A stretch of DNA of 64,000 bases from Halomonas heilongjiangensis (lineage in GTDB: Bacteria > Pseudomonadota > Gammaproteobacteria > Pseudomonadales > Halomonadaceae): contig NZ_PNRE01000019.1 in NCBI RefSeq assembly GCF_002879645.1, forward strand, positions 103,201 to 167,200, written 5' to 3'. The position numbers were made by a program, and so were the translations under genes. Positions 50,852 through 58,895 of this stretch are shown here, in pieces. The notes under the pieces are model-generated. The model ran no database searches. It had not been told where the DNA came from and worked only from the letters and a program-made list of their open reading frames with translations. Every line of letters begins with the position of its first letter. The stretch's first letter is position 1.

Positions 50852-50928
50852 GCGCCCGTAGCTCAGCTGGATAGAGTATCGGCCTCCGAAGCCGAGGGTC
50901 GCAGGTTCAAGTCCTGCCGGGCGCGCCA
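50852..50928 (+). tRNA. tRNA-Arg (CCG anticodon)
   Basis: A 77-base cloverleaf: acceptor GCGCCCG pairs with CGGGCGC, D arm GCTC...GAGT-like, anticodon stem TCGGC/GCCGA with loop CTCCGAA (anticodon CCG at 50886-50888), T arm GCAGG-TTCAAGT-CCTGC, discriminator G and encoded CCA. A strong terminator follows ten bases on. Reads the CGG arginine codon, useful in this GC-rich genome. Confidence 0.97.
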
Positions 50929-50937
50929 GACATAGGC

Positions 50938-50971
50938 AAGAAGGGCCTGCGAGAGATCGCAGGCCCTTCTT
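50938..50971 (+). terminator. Rho-independent terminator of tRNA-Arg
   Basis: AAGAAGGGCCTGCGA, loop GAGA, TCGCAGGCCCTTCTT: a perfect 15-pair stem right after the tRNA, with TCGTT following. From here to the OxyR-like site (50972-51186) no gene is supported. Confidence 0.88.
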
Positions 50972-51186
50972 CGTTGCAAGGGGTACCGGAACTGCCACCC
51001 GGTGTCTGCTCACCACGGAGGCGGGCGGAGGCGAGGGAGGTGCGGCTCCAGAAGGCCGGCCGCGTGGCGCCGGGGCTGGATTTCCTGGTGGCCGGCTGAT
51101 AGGTTCGATGGCTTCGCGGGGCGCCGCCCCGAGGGCCGCCGGGGCGCGTTCCCTGGAAGCGGTCTCGTGCCAGGGAATGGCGTGGC

Positions 51187-51223
51187 ATAGGCGCCACCTA
51201 TCGTCTCCATGCCGCCATTCAAT
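51187..51223 (+). promoter_or_regulatory. Likely OxyR binding site upstream of ahpC
   Basis: ATAGGCGCCACCTAT at 51187-51201 matches the OxyR half-site pair ATAGnTnnnAnCTAT at all fixed positions but one. After exactly seven bases a weaker second unit ATGCCGCCATTCAAT follows, as expected for a tetrameric OxyR site. It ends 80 bases before the ahpC start. Binding is inferred. Confidence 0.65.
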
Positions 51224-51302
51224 TTAGCCCATCGGCCAAAAGGGGCTACCATGGCCCCCGTATCCTGATCCACCCCCCACCCATCAAGGAGTGATCCACG
51301 CG

Positions 51303-51866
51303 ATGTCCCTGATCAATACCGAAGTCAAGCCGTTCAAAGCCACCGCCTTCCACAATGGCGAGTTCATCGACGTCACCGAAGCGAGCCTGAAGGGCAAGTG
51401 GAACGTTTTCTTCTTCTATCCGGCCGACTTCACCTTCGTCTGCCCCACCGAGCTGGGTGACCTGGCAGACAACTACGAGGAGTTCAAGAAGCTGGGCGTC
51501 GAGGTCTACGGCGTCTCCACCGACACCCACTTCACCCACAAGGCGTGGCACGACAGCTCCGAGACCATCAACAAGATCCAGTACCCGATGCTGGCCGACC
51601 CGACCCTGGCCATCTCGCGCAACTTCGAAGTGCTGATCGAGGAAGCCGGCCTGGCCGAGCGCGGCACCTTCGTGATCGACCCGGAAGGCAAGATCCAGAT
51701 CGTCGAGATCAACGCCGGCAACATCGGCCGCAACGCCGAGGAACTGCTGCGCAAGGTCAAGGCCGCCCAGTACGTGGCTGCCAACCCGAACGAGGTCTGC
51801 CCCGCCAAGTGGAAGGAAGGCGAAGCCACCCTGGCTCCTTCCCTGGACCTGGTCGGCAAGATCTAA
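51303..51866 (+). CDS. ahpC: Alkyl hydroperoxide reductase peroxiredoxin AhpC
   Basis: A 187-residue typical 2-Cys peroxiredoxin. Peroxidatic C47 in [16 protein letters not shown] and resolving C166 in [12 protein letters not shown] near the end; the GGLG/YF-like sensitivity tail is [11 protein letters not shown]. It reduces hydrogen and organic peroxides using AhpF. ATG at 51303 (MSLINTEV), preceded by AAGGAGTGATC. A hairpin stands between it and ahpF, which may set a higher AhpC level. Confidence 0.97.
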   Translation: MSLINTEVKPFKATAFHNGEFIDVTEASLKGKWNVFFFYPADFTFVCPTELGDLADNYEEFKKLGVEVYGVSTDTHFTHKAWHDSSETINKIQYPMLADPTLAISRNFEVLIEEAGLAERGTFVIDPEGKIQIVEINAGNIGRNAEELLRKVKAAQYVAANPNEVCPAKWKEGEATLAPSLDLVGKI

Positions 51867-51915
51867 GCGATCGACGACCCGCCGCGAGGCCGCCCCCCGG
51901 CCTCGCCCGTCCTCT

Positions 51916-51938
51916 ACCCGGGCGGCTTCCGCCCGGGT
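51916..51938 (+). terminator. Hairpin between ahpC and ahpF
   Basis: ACCCGGGCGG pairs with CCGCCCGGGT across a three-base loop, 50 bases past the ahpC stop. A partial terminator or mRNA stabiliser that could lower ahpF expression relative to ahpC. Confidence 0.6.
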
Positions 51939-52038
51939 ACCCGTTTCGAGTCCCGATGCCGTCTGCGCGACACCCCTCCGGTGGTCGTCATGGGCAGGTC
52001 GTGACGTTTGACACCCGAACATGAAGGAAACCGCTGTC

Positions 52039-53595
52039 ATGTTGGACGACAATCTGAAAAGCCAGCTCAAAGCCTATCTGGAAAAGGTCACCCAGCCGTT
52101 CGAGATCGTCGCCTCCCTCGATGACGGCGCCAAGTCTGAAGAGCTGCACAGTCTGCTCACCGACATCGTCGGCCTGACCGACAGGATTTCCCTGCGTACC
52201 GACGGCACCGATCCGCGCAAGCCGTCGTTCGCGCTCAACCGCCCGGGGGAAGAGACCGGCCTGGCCTTCGCCGGCATCCCCATGGGCCATGAGTTCACCT
52301 CCCTGGTGCTGGCGCTGCTGCAGGTCGGCGGTCATCCGCCCAAGGCAAGCGACGAGGTGATCGACCAGATCAAGGGCCTCGAGGGCGAGCTGCGTTTCGA
52401 GACCTACTTCTCGCTCTCCTGCCAGAACTGCCCGGACGTGGTGCAGGCGCTGAACCTGATGGCAATCCTCAACCCCGACGTCCATCACGTCGCCATCGAC
52501 GGCGCGTTGTTCCAGGACGAGGTGGAAGAGCGCCAGGTGATGTCGGTGCCGAGCATCTACCTCAACGGCGAGCCCTTCGACCAGGGCCGCATGAGCCTCG
52601 AGCAGATCCTGGCCAGGGTCGATACCGGTGCCGCCAAGCGCGAGGCCGCCAGGCTCAACGACAAGACCGCCTTCGACGTGCTGGTGGTGGGCGGTGGCCC
52701 GGCCGGCGCCGCGGCGGCCGTCTATGCGGCGCGCAAGGGCATCCGCACCGGTGTCGCCGCCGAGCGTTTCGGCGGCCAGGTGCTCGACACCCTGGCGATC
52801 GAGAACTTCATCTCCGTGCAGCAGACCGAGGGGCCCAAGCTGGCCGCGGCGCTGGAGGAGCACGTCAAGCAGTACGACGTCGATATCATGAACCTGCAGC
52901 GTGCGGTCGCGCTGGTGCCGGCCGCCCGGCCCGGCGGCGAGCACCGGGTGCAGTTCGCATCCGGCGCCACGCTGTCGAGCAGGACCCTGATCCTGGCCAC
53001 CGGTGCCCGCTGGCGCGAGCTGGGCGTGCCCGGCGAGGCCGAGTACCGCAACCGCGGCGTGGCCTACTGCCCGCACTGCGACGGCCCGCTGTTCAAGGGC
53101 AAGCGGGTGGCGGTGATCGGTGGCGGCAACTCCGGTGTCGAGGCGGCCATCGACCTGGCCGGCCTGGTCGCCGAGGTCACCCTGATCGAGTTCATGGACG
53201 AATTGCGCGCCGATGCGGTGCTGCAGAAGAAGCTCAAGAGCCTGCCCAATGTCGAGGTCATCACCGGTGCGAAGACCACCGAGGTGAACGGCGACGGTAC
53301 CCGCGTCAACGGCCTGACCTACGAGGAACGCGCCAGCGGCGAGCGCCACCGGCTCGACCTCGAGGGTGTCTTCGTGCAGATCGGCCTGGTGCCCAACACC
53401 GAGTGGCTCGAGGGCTCTCCGGTGGAACTCTCCGAGCGCGGCGAGATCATCACCGACGAGCGCGGCATGACCTCGGTACCCGGTATCTTCGCCGCCGGCG
53501 ACGTCACCACCGTACCCTACAAGCAGATCGTCATCGCCATGGGCGAGGGCTCCAGGGCCGCGCTGGGCGCCTTCGATCATCTCATTCGAAGCTGA
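52039..53595 (+). CDS. ahpF: Alkyl hydroperoxide reductase flavoprotein AhpF
   Basis: A 518-residue NADH-dependent reductase of AhpC. The N-terminal double thioredoxin domain carries CQNC (C128/C131); the thioredoxin-reductase-like part has FAD motif [19 protein letters not shown] (near 215), redox pair CPHC (near 345), NAD motif [17 protein letters not shown] and FAD motif [19 protein letters not shown] at 52039 lies eight bases after AAGGAAA; an ATG six codons upstream overlaps that ribosome site. Confidence 0.97.
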   Translation: MLDDNLKSQLKAYLEKVTQPFEIVASLDDGAKSEELHSLLTDIVGLTDRISLRTDGTDPRKPSFALNRPGEETGLAFAGIPMGHEFTSLVLALLQVGGHPPKASDEVIDQIKGLEGELRFETYFSLSCQNCPDVVQALNLMAILNPDVHHVAIDGALFQDEVEERQVMSVPSIYLNGEPFDQGRMSLEQILARVDTGAAKREAARLNDKTAFDVLVVGGGPAGAAAAVYAARKGIRTGVAAERFGGQVLDTLAIENFISVQQTEGPKLAAALEEHVKQYDVDIMNLQRAVALVPAARPGGEHRVQFASGATLSSRTLILATGARWRELGVPGEAEYRNRGVAYCPHCDGPLFKGKRVAVIGGGNSGVEAAIDLAGLVAEVTLIEFMDELRADAVLQKKLKSLPNVEVITGAKTTEVNGDGTRVNGLTYEERASGERHRLDLEGVFVQIGLVPNTEWLEGSPVELSERGEIITDERGMTSVPGIFAAGDVTTVPYKQIVIAMGEGSRAALGAFDHLIRS

Positions 53596-53636
53596 CGACA
53601 CCCCGGCTTGTGGCCGCCATGGTGGCCACCACAGTC

Positions 53637-53673
53637 ACGGCGCCCCCTCCGGCCACACCGGCGGGGGCGCCGT
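53637..53673 (+). terminator. Terminator after ahpF
   Basis: ACGGCGCCCCC pairs with GGGGGCGCCGT (11 pairs) around a 15-base loop that can itself pair through CCGG. About 40 bases past the ahpF stop; followed by CGTTCGG. Confidence 0.65.
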
Positions 53674-53763
53674 CGTTCGGGGCGAGTTGATCCACGCCGG
53701 GAAAAGATGCAAGGCATCGTCAAGTTTCCCCTGTCGAGGCCGAAACTATGTACAGTTAGGCTG

Positions 53764-53801
53764 TATCTGAAAGGTCGACGAAAGGAGGCAGTTTTCAGAT
53801 A
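53764..53801 (+). promoter_or_regulatory. Inverted repeat enclosing a ribosome-site sequence in the leader of the GGDEF/EAL gene
   Basis: TATCTGAAA (53764-53772) and TTTCAGATA (53793-53801) form a perfect nine-base inverted repeat; the 20-base spacer contains AAAGGAGG. A near-palindrome AACTATGTACAGTT lies just upstream at 53744. The used start at 53837 has its own CAGGAGATCACC, so the looped AGGAGG has no evident gene of its own. Confidence 0.5.
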
Positions 53802-53836
53802 AACCCGGATGCCACCAGCTATTCCAGGAGATCACC

Positions 53837-55522
53837 ATGGCCGTCGACGCCTCCGGGCCGCCATCAGGCCCCTCTTCGCCGCCCCCCGGCGGTCGCGTTG
53901 CCGCTCACCCGATGGGGCAGTCGGCACTGGCCTTCGAGCGAGCGCCAGTGGGCCTGGCCGTGGTCGATGGGCGTGGCCTGCTCCAGATCGCCAACCTGCG
54001 GTTCTGCGCCCTGACAGGGCGGTCGCTCAAGGCCATGCGCGGCCGGTCGATCGGTGAGCTGCTGCCGGTGGCGCTGGCGGGCGACGCAGACGAGGCGTCG
54101 TCGGCATGGCATACGCTCGAGCTCGATGACCCCGCGGGCGTCGCCCGTGAGCTGCTGGTCATCGTGCAGCCGCTGGACGACGGGAAGTCGAGATTGCTGA
54201 CCCTGGCGGCGCTTGACGAAGCCATGGCGGGGGACGCCCTCACCGGCCTGGCCAGCGTCTGGCTGTTCCAGGATCGCCTTGTCCACGCCATGGAGCGGGC
54301 CGATCGCCTCGACCAGGGGCTTGCCCTGCTGTTGATCGAACTCGACGGCCACGAGGCGTTGCCCGGGCGCGTCGGGCCGGTGGTTGCCCGCGGACTGGAG
54401 CACCAGGTGTCCCGGCGTATCGAACAGACCTTCCGGGGCGAGGACAGCGTGGCGCGCCTTGGCTGGGCCCGCTGGGGGGTGCTGATCGAACATCCGGTCT
54501 CGCCGCAGAGTCTCCAGGTCGCCGCCCAGCGCTTTCTCGAGGCGATGGATGCCCCCTTCGATGCCGCCGACCGGCCACTGCTGTTGACCACCTCCATCGG
54601 CATCGCCCGCTATCCCGAGGACGGTGAGGATGACGAGGCGTTGATGGCCCGGGCCGCAGAGGCGTTGTCCCGGGCCGGCAAGGCGGGGCCCGGTCGCCAC
54701 GATTTCTTCGATGTCCGTCTGCGGCGCCACCTCGAGGAGCAGGAGGCCTTCCGTCGCCAGCTCCTCGAGGCGTTGCTGGCGCCGGGCAAGCACTTCCACA
54801 TCGTCTACCAGCCCCAGGTCGGCCCCCTCGGCGGGACCTGCCAGGGGCTGGAGGCACTGGTACGCTGGCAGCACCCGCGCCGCGGCTTGCTGCATCCTGG
54901 TGACTTCCTGCCCGAGGCCGCCGCGATGGGCCAACTGATCCGGCTGGATCGCTGGGTCCTGGAGCGGGTCATCCTCCAGCATCGCCAGTGGCGGGAGGAG
55001 GGCTCGACGCTGGCCTCCCTCGGGGTATCGGTGAACCTCGACGTGGCGATGCTGGAGCAGTCGGTCTTCGACAGTCGTCCGCTGGATCACTTCCTGCGCC
55101 AGCAGGCGGAGGATCTCTCCTGGCTCTCGCTGGAGATCGAAGGTGCCGGCCTGATGGCCAGGGGCGAGACCCATGCCCACCTGCTCAAGCGACTCGGGTC
55201 GCTGGGTGTCCGCCTGGTGGCCGACGAACTGGGCTGCGATCCCCTCGACCTCTTCCAGCTCTCGGCGTTGCCGGTCGGCCGGGCCAAGGTCAGCCGCCGG
55301 CTGGTGAGCGGGCTGGGCCGCCGTCCCAATGCCGATCGCACCCTGGGGGCGCTGGCATCATGCCTGGCGGCGCTGGGGGTGCAGGCCGTGGTGGTGGGCG
55401 TCGAGACCCGGGCTCAGCTGGAGGCCGTTCGCGGGCTGGATTTCGCCGCGATGCAGGGCAATCTCTTCTCGCCACCGTTGGGTGTCGCCGAGCTGGCGAC
55501 CTGGCACGCGGCGCAGGCGTGA
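53837..55522 (+). CDS. PAS-GGDEF-EAL protein with degenerate catalytic motifs
   Basis: A 561-residue soluble protein: PAS-like domain (30-125), GGDEF-like domain (about 135-300, starting DALTGLASVWLFQDRL) and EAL domain (about 310-555). The GGDEF active site reads GWARW, so no diguanylate cyclase activity is expected. EAL itself is kept (GLEALVRWQHP), but DDFG reads ADELGCD, the NLS region is NLD, and the glutamate before GVET is valine. Phosphodiesterase activity is therefore unlikely; a c-di-GMP or protein-binding role is more plausible. It abuts the flagellar cluster, convergent with flgN. Confidence 0.88.
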   Translation: MAVDASGPPSGPSSPPPGGRVAAHPMGQSALAFERAPVGLAVVDGRGLLQIANLRFCALTGRSLKAMRGRSIGELLPVALAGDADEASSAWHTLELDDPAGVARELLVIVQPLDDGKSRLLTLAALDEAMAGDALTGLASVWLFQDRLVHAMERADRLDQGLALLLIELDGHEALPGRVGPVVARGLEHQVSRRIEQTFRGEDSVARLGWARWGVLIEHPVSPQSLQVAAQRFLEAMDAPFDAADRPLLLTTSIGIARYPEDGEDDEALMARAAEALSRAGKAGPGRHDFFDVRLRRHLEEQEAFRRQLLEALLAPGKHFHIVYQPQVGPLGGTCQGLEALVRWQHPRRGLLHPGDFLPEAAAMGQLIRLDRWVLERVILQHRQWREEGSTLASLGVSVNLDVAMLEQSVFDSRPLDHFLRQQAEDLSWLSLEIEGAGLMARGETHAHLLKRLGSLGVRLVADELGCDPLDLFQLSALPVGRAKVSRRLVSGLGRRPNADRTLGALASCLAALGVQAVVVGVETRAQLEAVRGLDFAAMQGNLFSPPLGVAELATWHAAQA

Positions 55523-55530
55523 CGGGGCGA

Positions 55531-55980
55531 TCAGGCCGAGGCGTTGAGTCGCCCCGGCTGGCGGCCGGTGCGGCCGCGGGGGTCGTAGAGGGTCTTCTCC
55601 GACACCGCATGGATGAAATCGAGCATGCGCTGGTTGTGCGACAGGCGCATGGCCAGCAACTGGCCGGCCAGGCCATTGAGGCGGTCGGCGCGCTCGGTCG
55701 CGTCGAGGGTGGCCTCCCAGCCCGCCAGGCAATCGGCGTCACTGGCCGCTTCTCGGGCGCCCTGGTGGCCGTCGCGATAGCCCAGGCGCCGCTGGACCTG
55801 GCGGCGCAGCTGCTCCATGCGCTCGAGCTCGGCCAGCAGGGCCTGCTTCTCGGCCGCGATCCGTGCCAGCCGGTTGCCATCGATCTGCCCGACGGTGAGC
55901 GCCTCGAGCTCTTCCTCGAGCAGCACGACGAGGCTGGCGAGCCGCGCCTGCTGGTCGTTCAGCAGTCGTGCCAGGCTCAT
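55531..55980 (-). CDS. flgN: Flagellar export chaperone FlgN
   Basis: A 149-residue helical chaperone for the hook-filament junction proteins FlgK and FlgL. N-terminal coiled-coil helix (LASLVVLLEEELEALTVG), LARIAAEKQALLAEL in the middle and a C-terminal region ending LYDPRGRTGRQPG, typical of FlgN. ATG at 55980 overlaps the flgM stop by four bases. Confidence 0.9.
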   Translation of the reverse strand: MSLARLLNDQQARLASLVVLLEEELEALTVGQIDGNRLARIAAEKQALLAELERMEQLRRQVQRRLGYRDGHQGAREAASDADCLAGWEATLDATERADRLNGLAGQLLAMRLSHNQRMLDFIHAVSEKTLYDPRGRTGRQPGRLNASA

Positions 55981-56264
55981 GCCTCGTCTTTCCCCAGCAT
56001 CTCGCGCACATTGGCGATCAGGCCATCGGCGATCCGGTCGGCGCGAATCTCCAGGCGCCCCTCGCGGATCGCCTCGCGAATCTCCTCGACCCGCGCGGTG
56101 TCGATGTCCTGGCTGCCGTCGGCCGCATGTCGGCTCAGGTGGGTCGTCGCCGCCGGACCGGCATCCTGGCCGCTCGCCGGGTTCGGGCCCTTGACCTTCT
56201 GGGTCTCGTCGCGCTGCTGCGTCTGACCGGGGCGGATCGGCGGGTTCTGGTTGTCGATCTTCAA
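55977..56264 (-). CDS. flgM: Anti-sigma-28 factor FlgM
   Basis: A 95-residue, mostly disordered inhibitor of FliA. The sigma-28-binding C-terminal helices are visible: DTARVEEIREAIREGRLEIR and IADGLIANVREML. It is exported through the completed hook, freeing FliA for late genes. A consensus FliA promoter lies about 90 bases upstream, giving feedback control of flgM by its own target. Translationally coupled to flgN. Confidence 0.95.
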   Translation of the reverse strand: MKIDNQNPPIRPGQTQQRDETQKVKGPNPASGQDAGPAATTHLSRHAADGSQDIDTARVEEIREAIREGRLEIRADRIADGLIANVREMLGKDEA

Positions 56265-56351
56265 GATGGTTGCCTCGTGACCGGTGCCTTTGTCCAGGAA
56301 GTGAGCCCAGGAAATGAGTCCCGCAAGCGGGTTGCTGGGTGCTTGACCGGA

Positions 56352-56378
56352 CTATCGGCGGCCTCGCCGGAAACTTTA
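56352..56378 (-). promoter_or_regulatory. FliA (sigma-28) promoter for flgMN
   Basis: On the minus strand: TAAAGTTT (56378-56371), an 11-base spacer, then GCCGATAG (56359-56352), matching TAAAGTTT-N11-GCCGATAA with one change. It lies between flgA and flgM and reads toward flgM. Confidence 0.88.
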
Positions 56379-56419
56379 GGCCTGCCGGCGCCGTGGCTGG
56401 CAGCCTAGCCAAGGGAGGC

Positions 56420-57133
56420 TCAGAAGTCCACGGCGAGCCGGGCGTCACCGACGACCGTGGCGGTGACCAGCTCGCGGTTGGTGAAGCGCACCCTCACCCG
56501 CTCGCCTTCGCCGCCGGGCTCCAGCGCCTCGCCTTCGCGGGTCACGCGAAAGCTCGGTCCTTGCGCTTCGACCGTCACTTTCTGGCCGCGTTCGACCAGG
56601 GCGCGAGCCTGGAACTGATGGGCCTGCAACGGCGAGCCGGCGGCCAGCGCACGACGGGCGACCTGGCCGAGCACCGCCGCCTCGTCGAGCACCGCCTGAC
56701 GCGGCAGCCGGCTCAGGTCGCCGCGGCGGGTCTCCAGCAGGTCGGCGGTGATGGCGGTGCCGGGCGCGATCTCGCGGGCCGCGACCGGGTAGTCGCCGAT
56801 CACCCCCACTTCCGCCTGCAGGTAGCGCACCTGCCGGCCCTCGGCCCCGCAACGCACCCCCACCGAGACCCTGCCGAGCACCGGCTGGGAGGCATGGGTC
56901 AGGAAGGGCCGCGGTGTCTCGCAGGCCGGCAGGCGGGCGGAAGGCGGACGCACCTCGATGACCACCTCCTCGCCATGAGCCTGCGCCTGCTCGTAGAGGA
57001 AGGCATGCACCCCGGCCGTCAGGGCGTCGTCCGCCAGGGTCGGCCGATGGGCAAGCAGCAAGGCCAGCGCCAGGCAGGCACCGAGCAGCCTCGTGGAAAG
57101 GCGGGAGGGGCGGCGGGTGGTGGCATCGATCAT
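56420..57133 (-). CDS. flgA: Flagellar P-ring assembly chaperone FlgA
   Basis: A 237-residue periplasmic protein with a signal peptide (about 1-35, ending TLA-DDA). C-terminal SAF domain: VAAREIAPGTAITADLLETR (near 125) and GQKVTVEAQGPSFRV (near 185), ending in the usual LVTATVVGDARLAVDF. It helps FlgI form the P ring. ATG at 57133 is chosen; 46 upstream codons in frame are not conserved. Divergent from flgB over 167 bases, in which no consensus sigma-54 or FliA site was found. Confidence 0.93.
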   Translation of the reverse strand: MIDATTRRPSRLSTRLLGACLALALLLAHRPTLADDALTAGVHAFLYEQAQAHGEEVVIEVRPPSARLPACETPRPFLTHASQPVLGRVSVGVRCGAEGRQVRYLQAEVGVIGDYPVAAREIAPGTAITADLLETRRGDLSRLPRQAVLDEAAVLGQVARRALAAGSPLQAHQFQARALVERGQKVTVEAQGPSFRVTREGEALEPGGEGERVRVRFTNRELVTATVVGDARLAVDF

Positions 57134-57300
57134 GGTGTGCTCGCGAGGGTCGGGGGGACGCCAGGAGCATTCTAGCGAGGCGGTCGCCGACGAAAGAGTC
57201 GAAATGGACCCGGAATGCGGGGCTGTTCGTCCCTTTGGGATGACGCCGGGCTGGCTATTCTCCATCGTCAACGAATTCCGTATTCAGGGAGAGCGCCGTC

Positions 57301-57714
57301 GTGATCGATCAGCTCGAAGCCGCCTTCAACTTCCATCAGCAGGCCCTGGGTCTGCGACAGCAGCGCCACAAGGTGCTGGCCAGCAACATCGCCAACGCCG
57401 ATACGCCGGGCTACAAGGCGCGGGACATGGACTTCGCCAGCGAGCTGAAGAAGGCCGTGGCGCACGGACCCAGCGGTGGCGAGGGGCTGGCGCTCGCGCG
57501 CACCGCCGAGCGGCATATCGCCGGCCAGGGGGGCGCACCGGCCGGCAACGGCCTGCTCTACCGCGTGCCCGACCAGCCCAGTCTCGACGGCAATACCGTG
57601 GACATGGATCGCGAGCGCACCCAGTTCGCCGACAATTCGGTGCGCTACCAGGCCGGTCTGACCATCCTCAACAGCCGCATCCAGGGCCTCAAGACGGCCA
57701 TGCAGCCCGAATGA
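57301..57714 (+). CDS. flgB: Flagellar proximal rod protein FlgB
   Basis: A 137-residue rod protein. The motif VLASNIANADTPGYKARDMD (near residues 25-44) is the flagellar rod signature, and the C-terminal helix (NSVRYQAGLTILNSRIQGL) is conserved. The start codon is GTG (MIDQLEAAF). First gene of the flgBCDEFGHIJ run. Confidence 0.96.
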   Translation: MIDQLEAAFNFHQQALGLRQQRHKVLASNIANADTPGYKARDMDFASELKKAVAHGPSGGEGLALARTAERHIAGQGGAPAGNGLLYRVPDQPSLDGNTVDMDRERTQFADNSVRYQAGLTILNSRIQGLKTAMQPE

Positions 57715-57740
57715 TCCGCTAACGATCAGGAGTTTTCGCC

Positions 57741-58145
57741 ATGTCGATGTTTTCCGTGTTCGATATCGCCGGCTCGGCGATGAGCGCCCAGTCGCAGCGC
57801 ATGAACGTCACCGCCAGCAACCTCGCCAATGCCGACAGCGTGGCCGGGCCGGGCGGCGAGGCCTACCGTGCCAAGCAGGTGATGTTCGAGAGCCGCGCCG
57901 CCGCCCGGGGGATCGGCGGCGTCGGCGTGCGCGAGGTGGTCGAGGATCCCTCGCCGATGCGCCTGGAGTATCGCCCCGAGCACCCGCTCGCCGATGACCA
58001 GGGCTACGTGACCATGCCCAACGTCGAGCCGGTGCACGAGATGGTCAACATGATCTCCGCGTCGCGCTCCTATCAGGCCAACGTCGAGGTCATGAACACC
58101 AGCAAGCAGATGATGCTGAAGACCCTGACCCTGGGCGAGGGCTGA
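57741..58145 (+). CDS. flgC: Flagellar proximal rod protein FlgC
   Basis: A 134-residue rod protein: [20 protein letters not shown] near the N-terminus and the C-terminal helix [20 protein letters not shown]. It stacks on FlgB in the rod. ATG at 57741 after CAGGAGTTTTCGCC; flgD follows four bases after the stop. Confidence 0.97.
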   Translation: MSMFSVFDIAGSAMSAQSQRMNVTASNLANADSVAGPGGEAYRAKQVMFESRAAARGIGGVGVREVVEDPSPMRLEYRPEHPLADDQGYVTMPNVEPVHEMVNMISASRSYQANVEVMNTSKQMMLKTLTLGEG

Positions 58146-58149
58146 CCCC

Positions 58150-58842
58150 ATGACATCGCCGATCGGTAGCAACGTTCTCAATACCGTCAACGCCGGCTCG
58201 GCCGCGGAGGCCAATGCCCGTCAGTCGGCCGAGCTGCGCGACAACTTCATGACCCTGCTGATCACCCAGTTGGAGAACCAGGACCCGCTCAATCCCATGG
58301 AGAACCATGAGATGACGTCCCAGCTGGCCCAGATCAACACCGTCAGCGGGATCGAGAAGCTCAACGAGACCCTGAGCGGCATCACCAGCCAGATCGATGC
58401 CGGCCAGACCCTGCAGGCCACCGGGCTGATCGGCCAGGGAGTGCTGGTGCCGGGCGACCGGATCCTGCTCGAGACGGATGACGAGGAGGCGGCTCATACC
58501 ACGCCCTTCGGCATCGATCTCGGCGAATCCGCCGACAACGTGCGGGTGACCATCCACGGCAGTGACGGCCAGGTGATCAACCGCTACGACGTCGGCCCGG
58601 TGGGTGCCGGGGTGGAGTCCTTCACCTGGGACGGCAAGACCCGCGAGGGCGACACCGCCGTTCCGGGGGCCTACCGGGTGAGCGTCGAGGCCACCCGGGG
58701 AGACGACTCCCTGAAGGCCGAGACCCTCAACTATGCCGTGGTCGGCGGGGTGACCCCGCCCGATGACGACGGCGGCGTGCGCCTCGACCTGGGGGCCGTC
58801 TATGGCCAGGTCACCCTCGATCAGGTCAGGCAGATCCTGTGA
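58150..58842 (+). CDS. flgD: Flagellar hook-capping protein FlgD
   Basis: A 230-residue hook cap that directs polymerisation of FlgE and is discarded later. The N-terminal signature LLITQLENQDPLNPMENHEM (near 35-55) is present, followed by FlgD Ig-like and Tudor-like domains with the GPVGAGVESFTWDGKTREGD core (near 155). Confidence 0.96.
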   Translation: MTSPIGSNVLNTVNAGSAAEANARQSAELRDNFMTLLITQLENQDPLNPMENHEMTSQLAQINTVSGIEKLNETLSGITSQIDAGQTLQATGLIGQGVLVPGDRILLETDDEEAAHTTPFGIDLGESADNVRVTIHGSDGQVINRYDVGPVGAGVESFTWDGKTREGDTAVPGAYRVSVEATRGDDSLKAETLNYAVVGGVTPPDDDGGVRLDLGAVYGQVTLDQVRQIL

Positions 58843-58895
58843 TCCGCATCCGCAGCACCACCACCAAGACAAGCCGGTAGGCAGAGGAACCAGAG

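Noticed and set aside
50852..51302. tRNA-Arg as an integration site of a genomic island
   Set aside because: No integrase gene and no repeat of the tRNA 3' end was seen in the downstream region; ahpCF there look native.
53809..54057. Small gene starting at 53809 using the looped AGGAGG
   Set aside because: Out of frame with the PAS-GGDEF-EAL gene and overlapping it; composition is that of a shifted frame of a GC-rich gene.
57134..57300. Sigma-54 promoter for flgB
   Set aside because: TGGACCCGGAATGC near 57204 has nine rather than ten bases between GG and GC and poor flanks.
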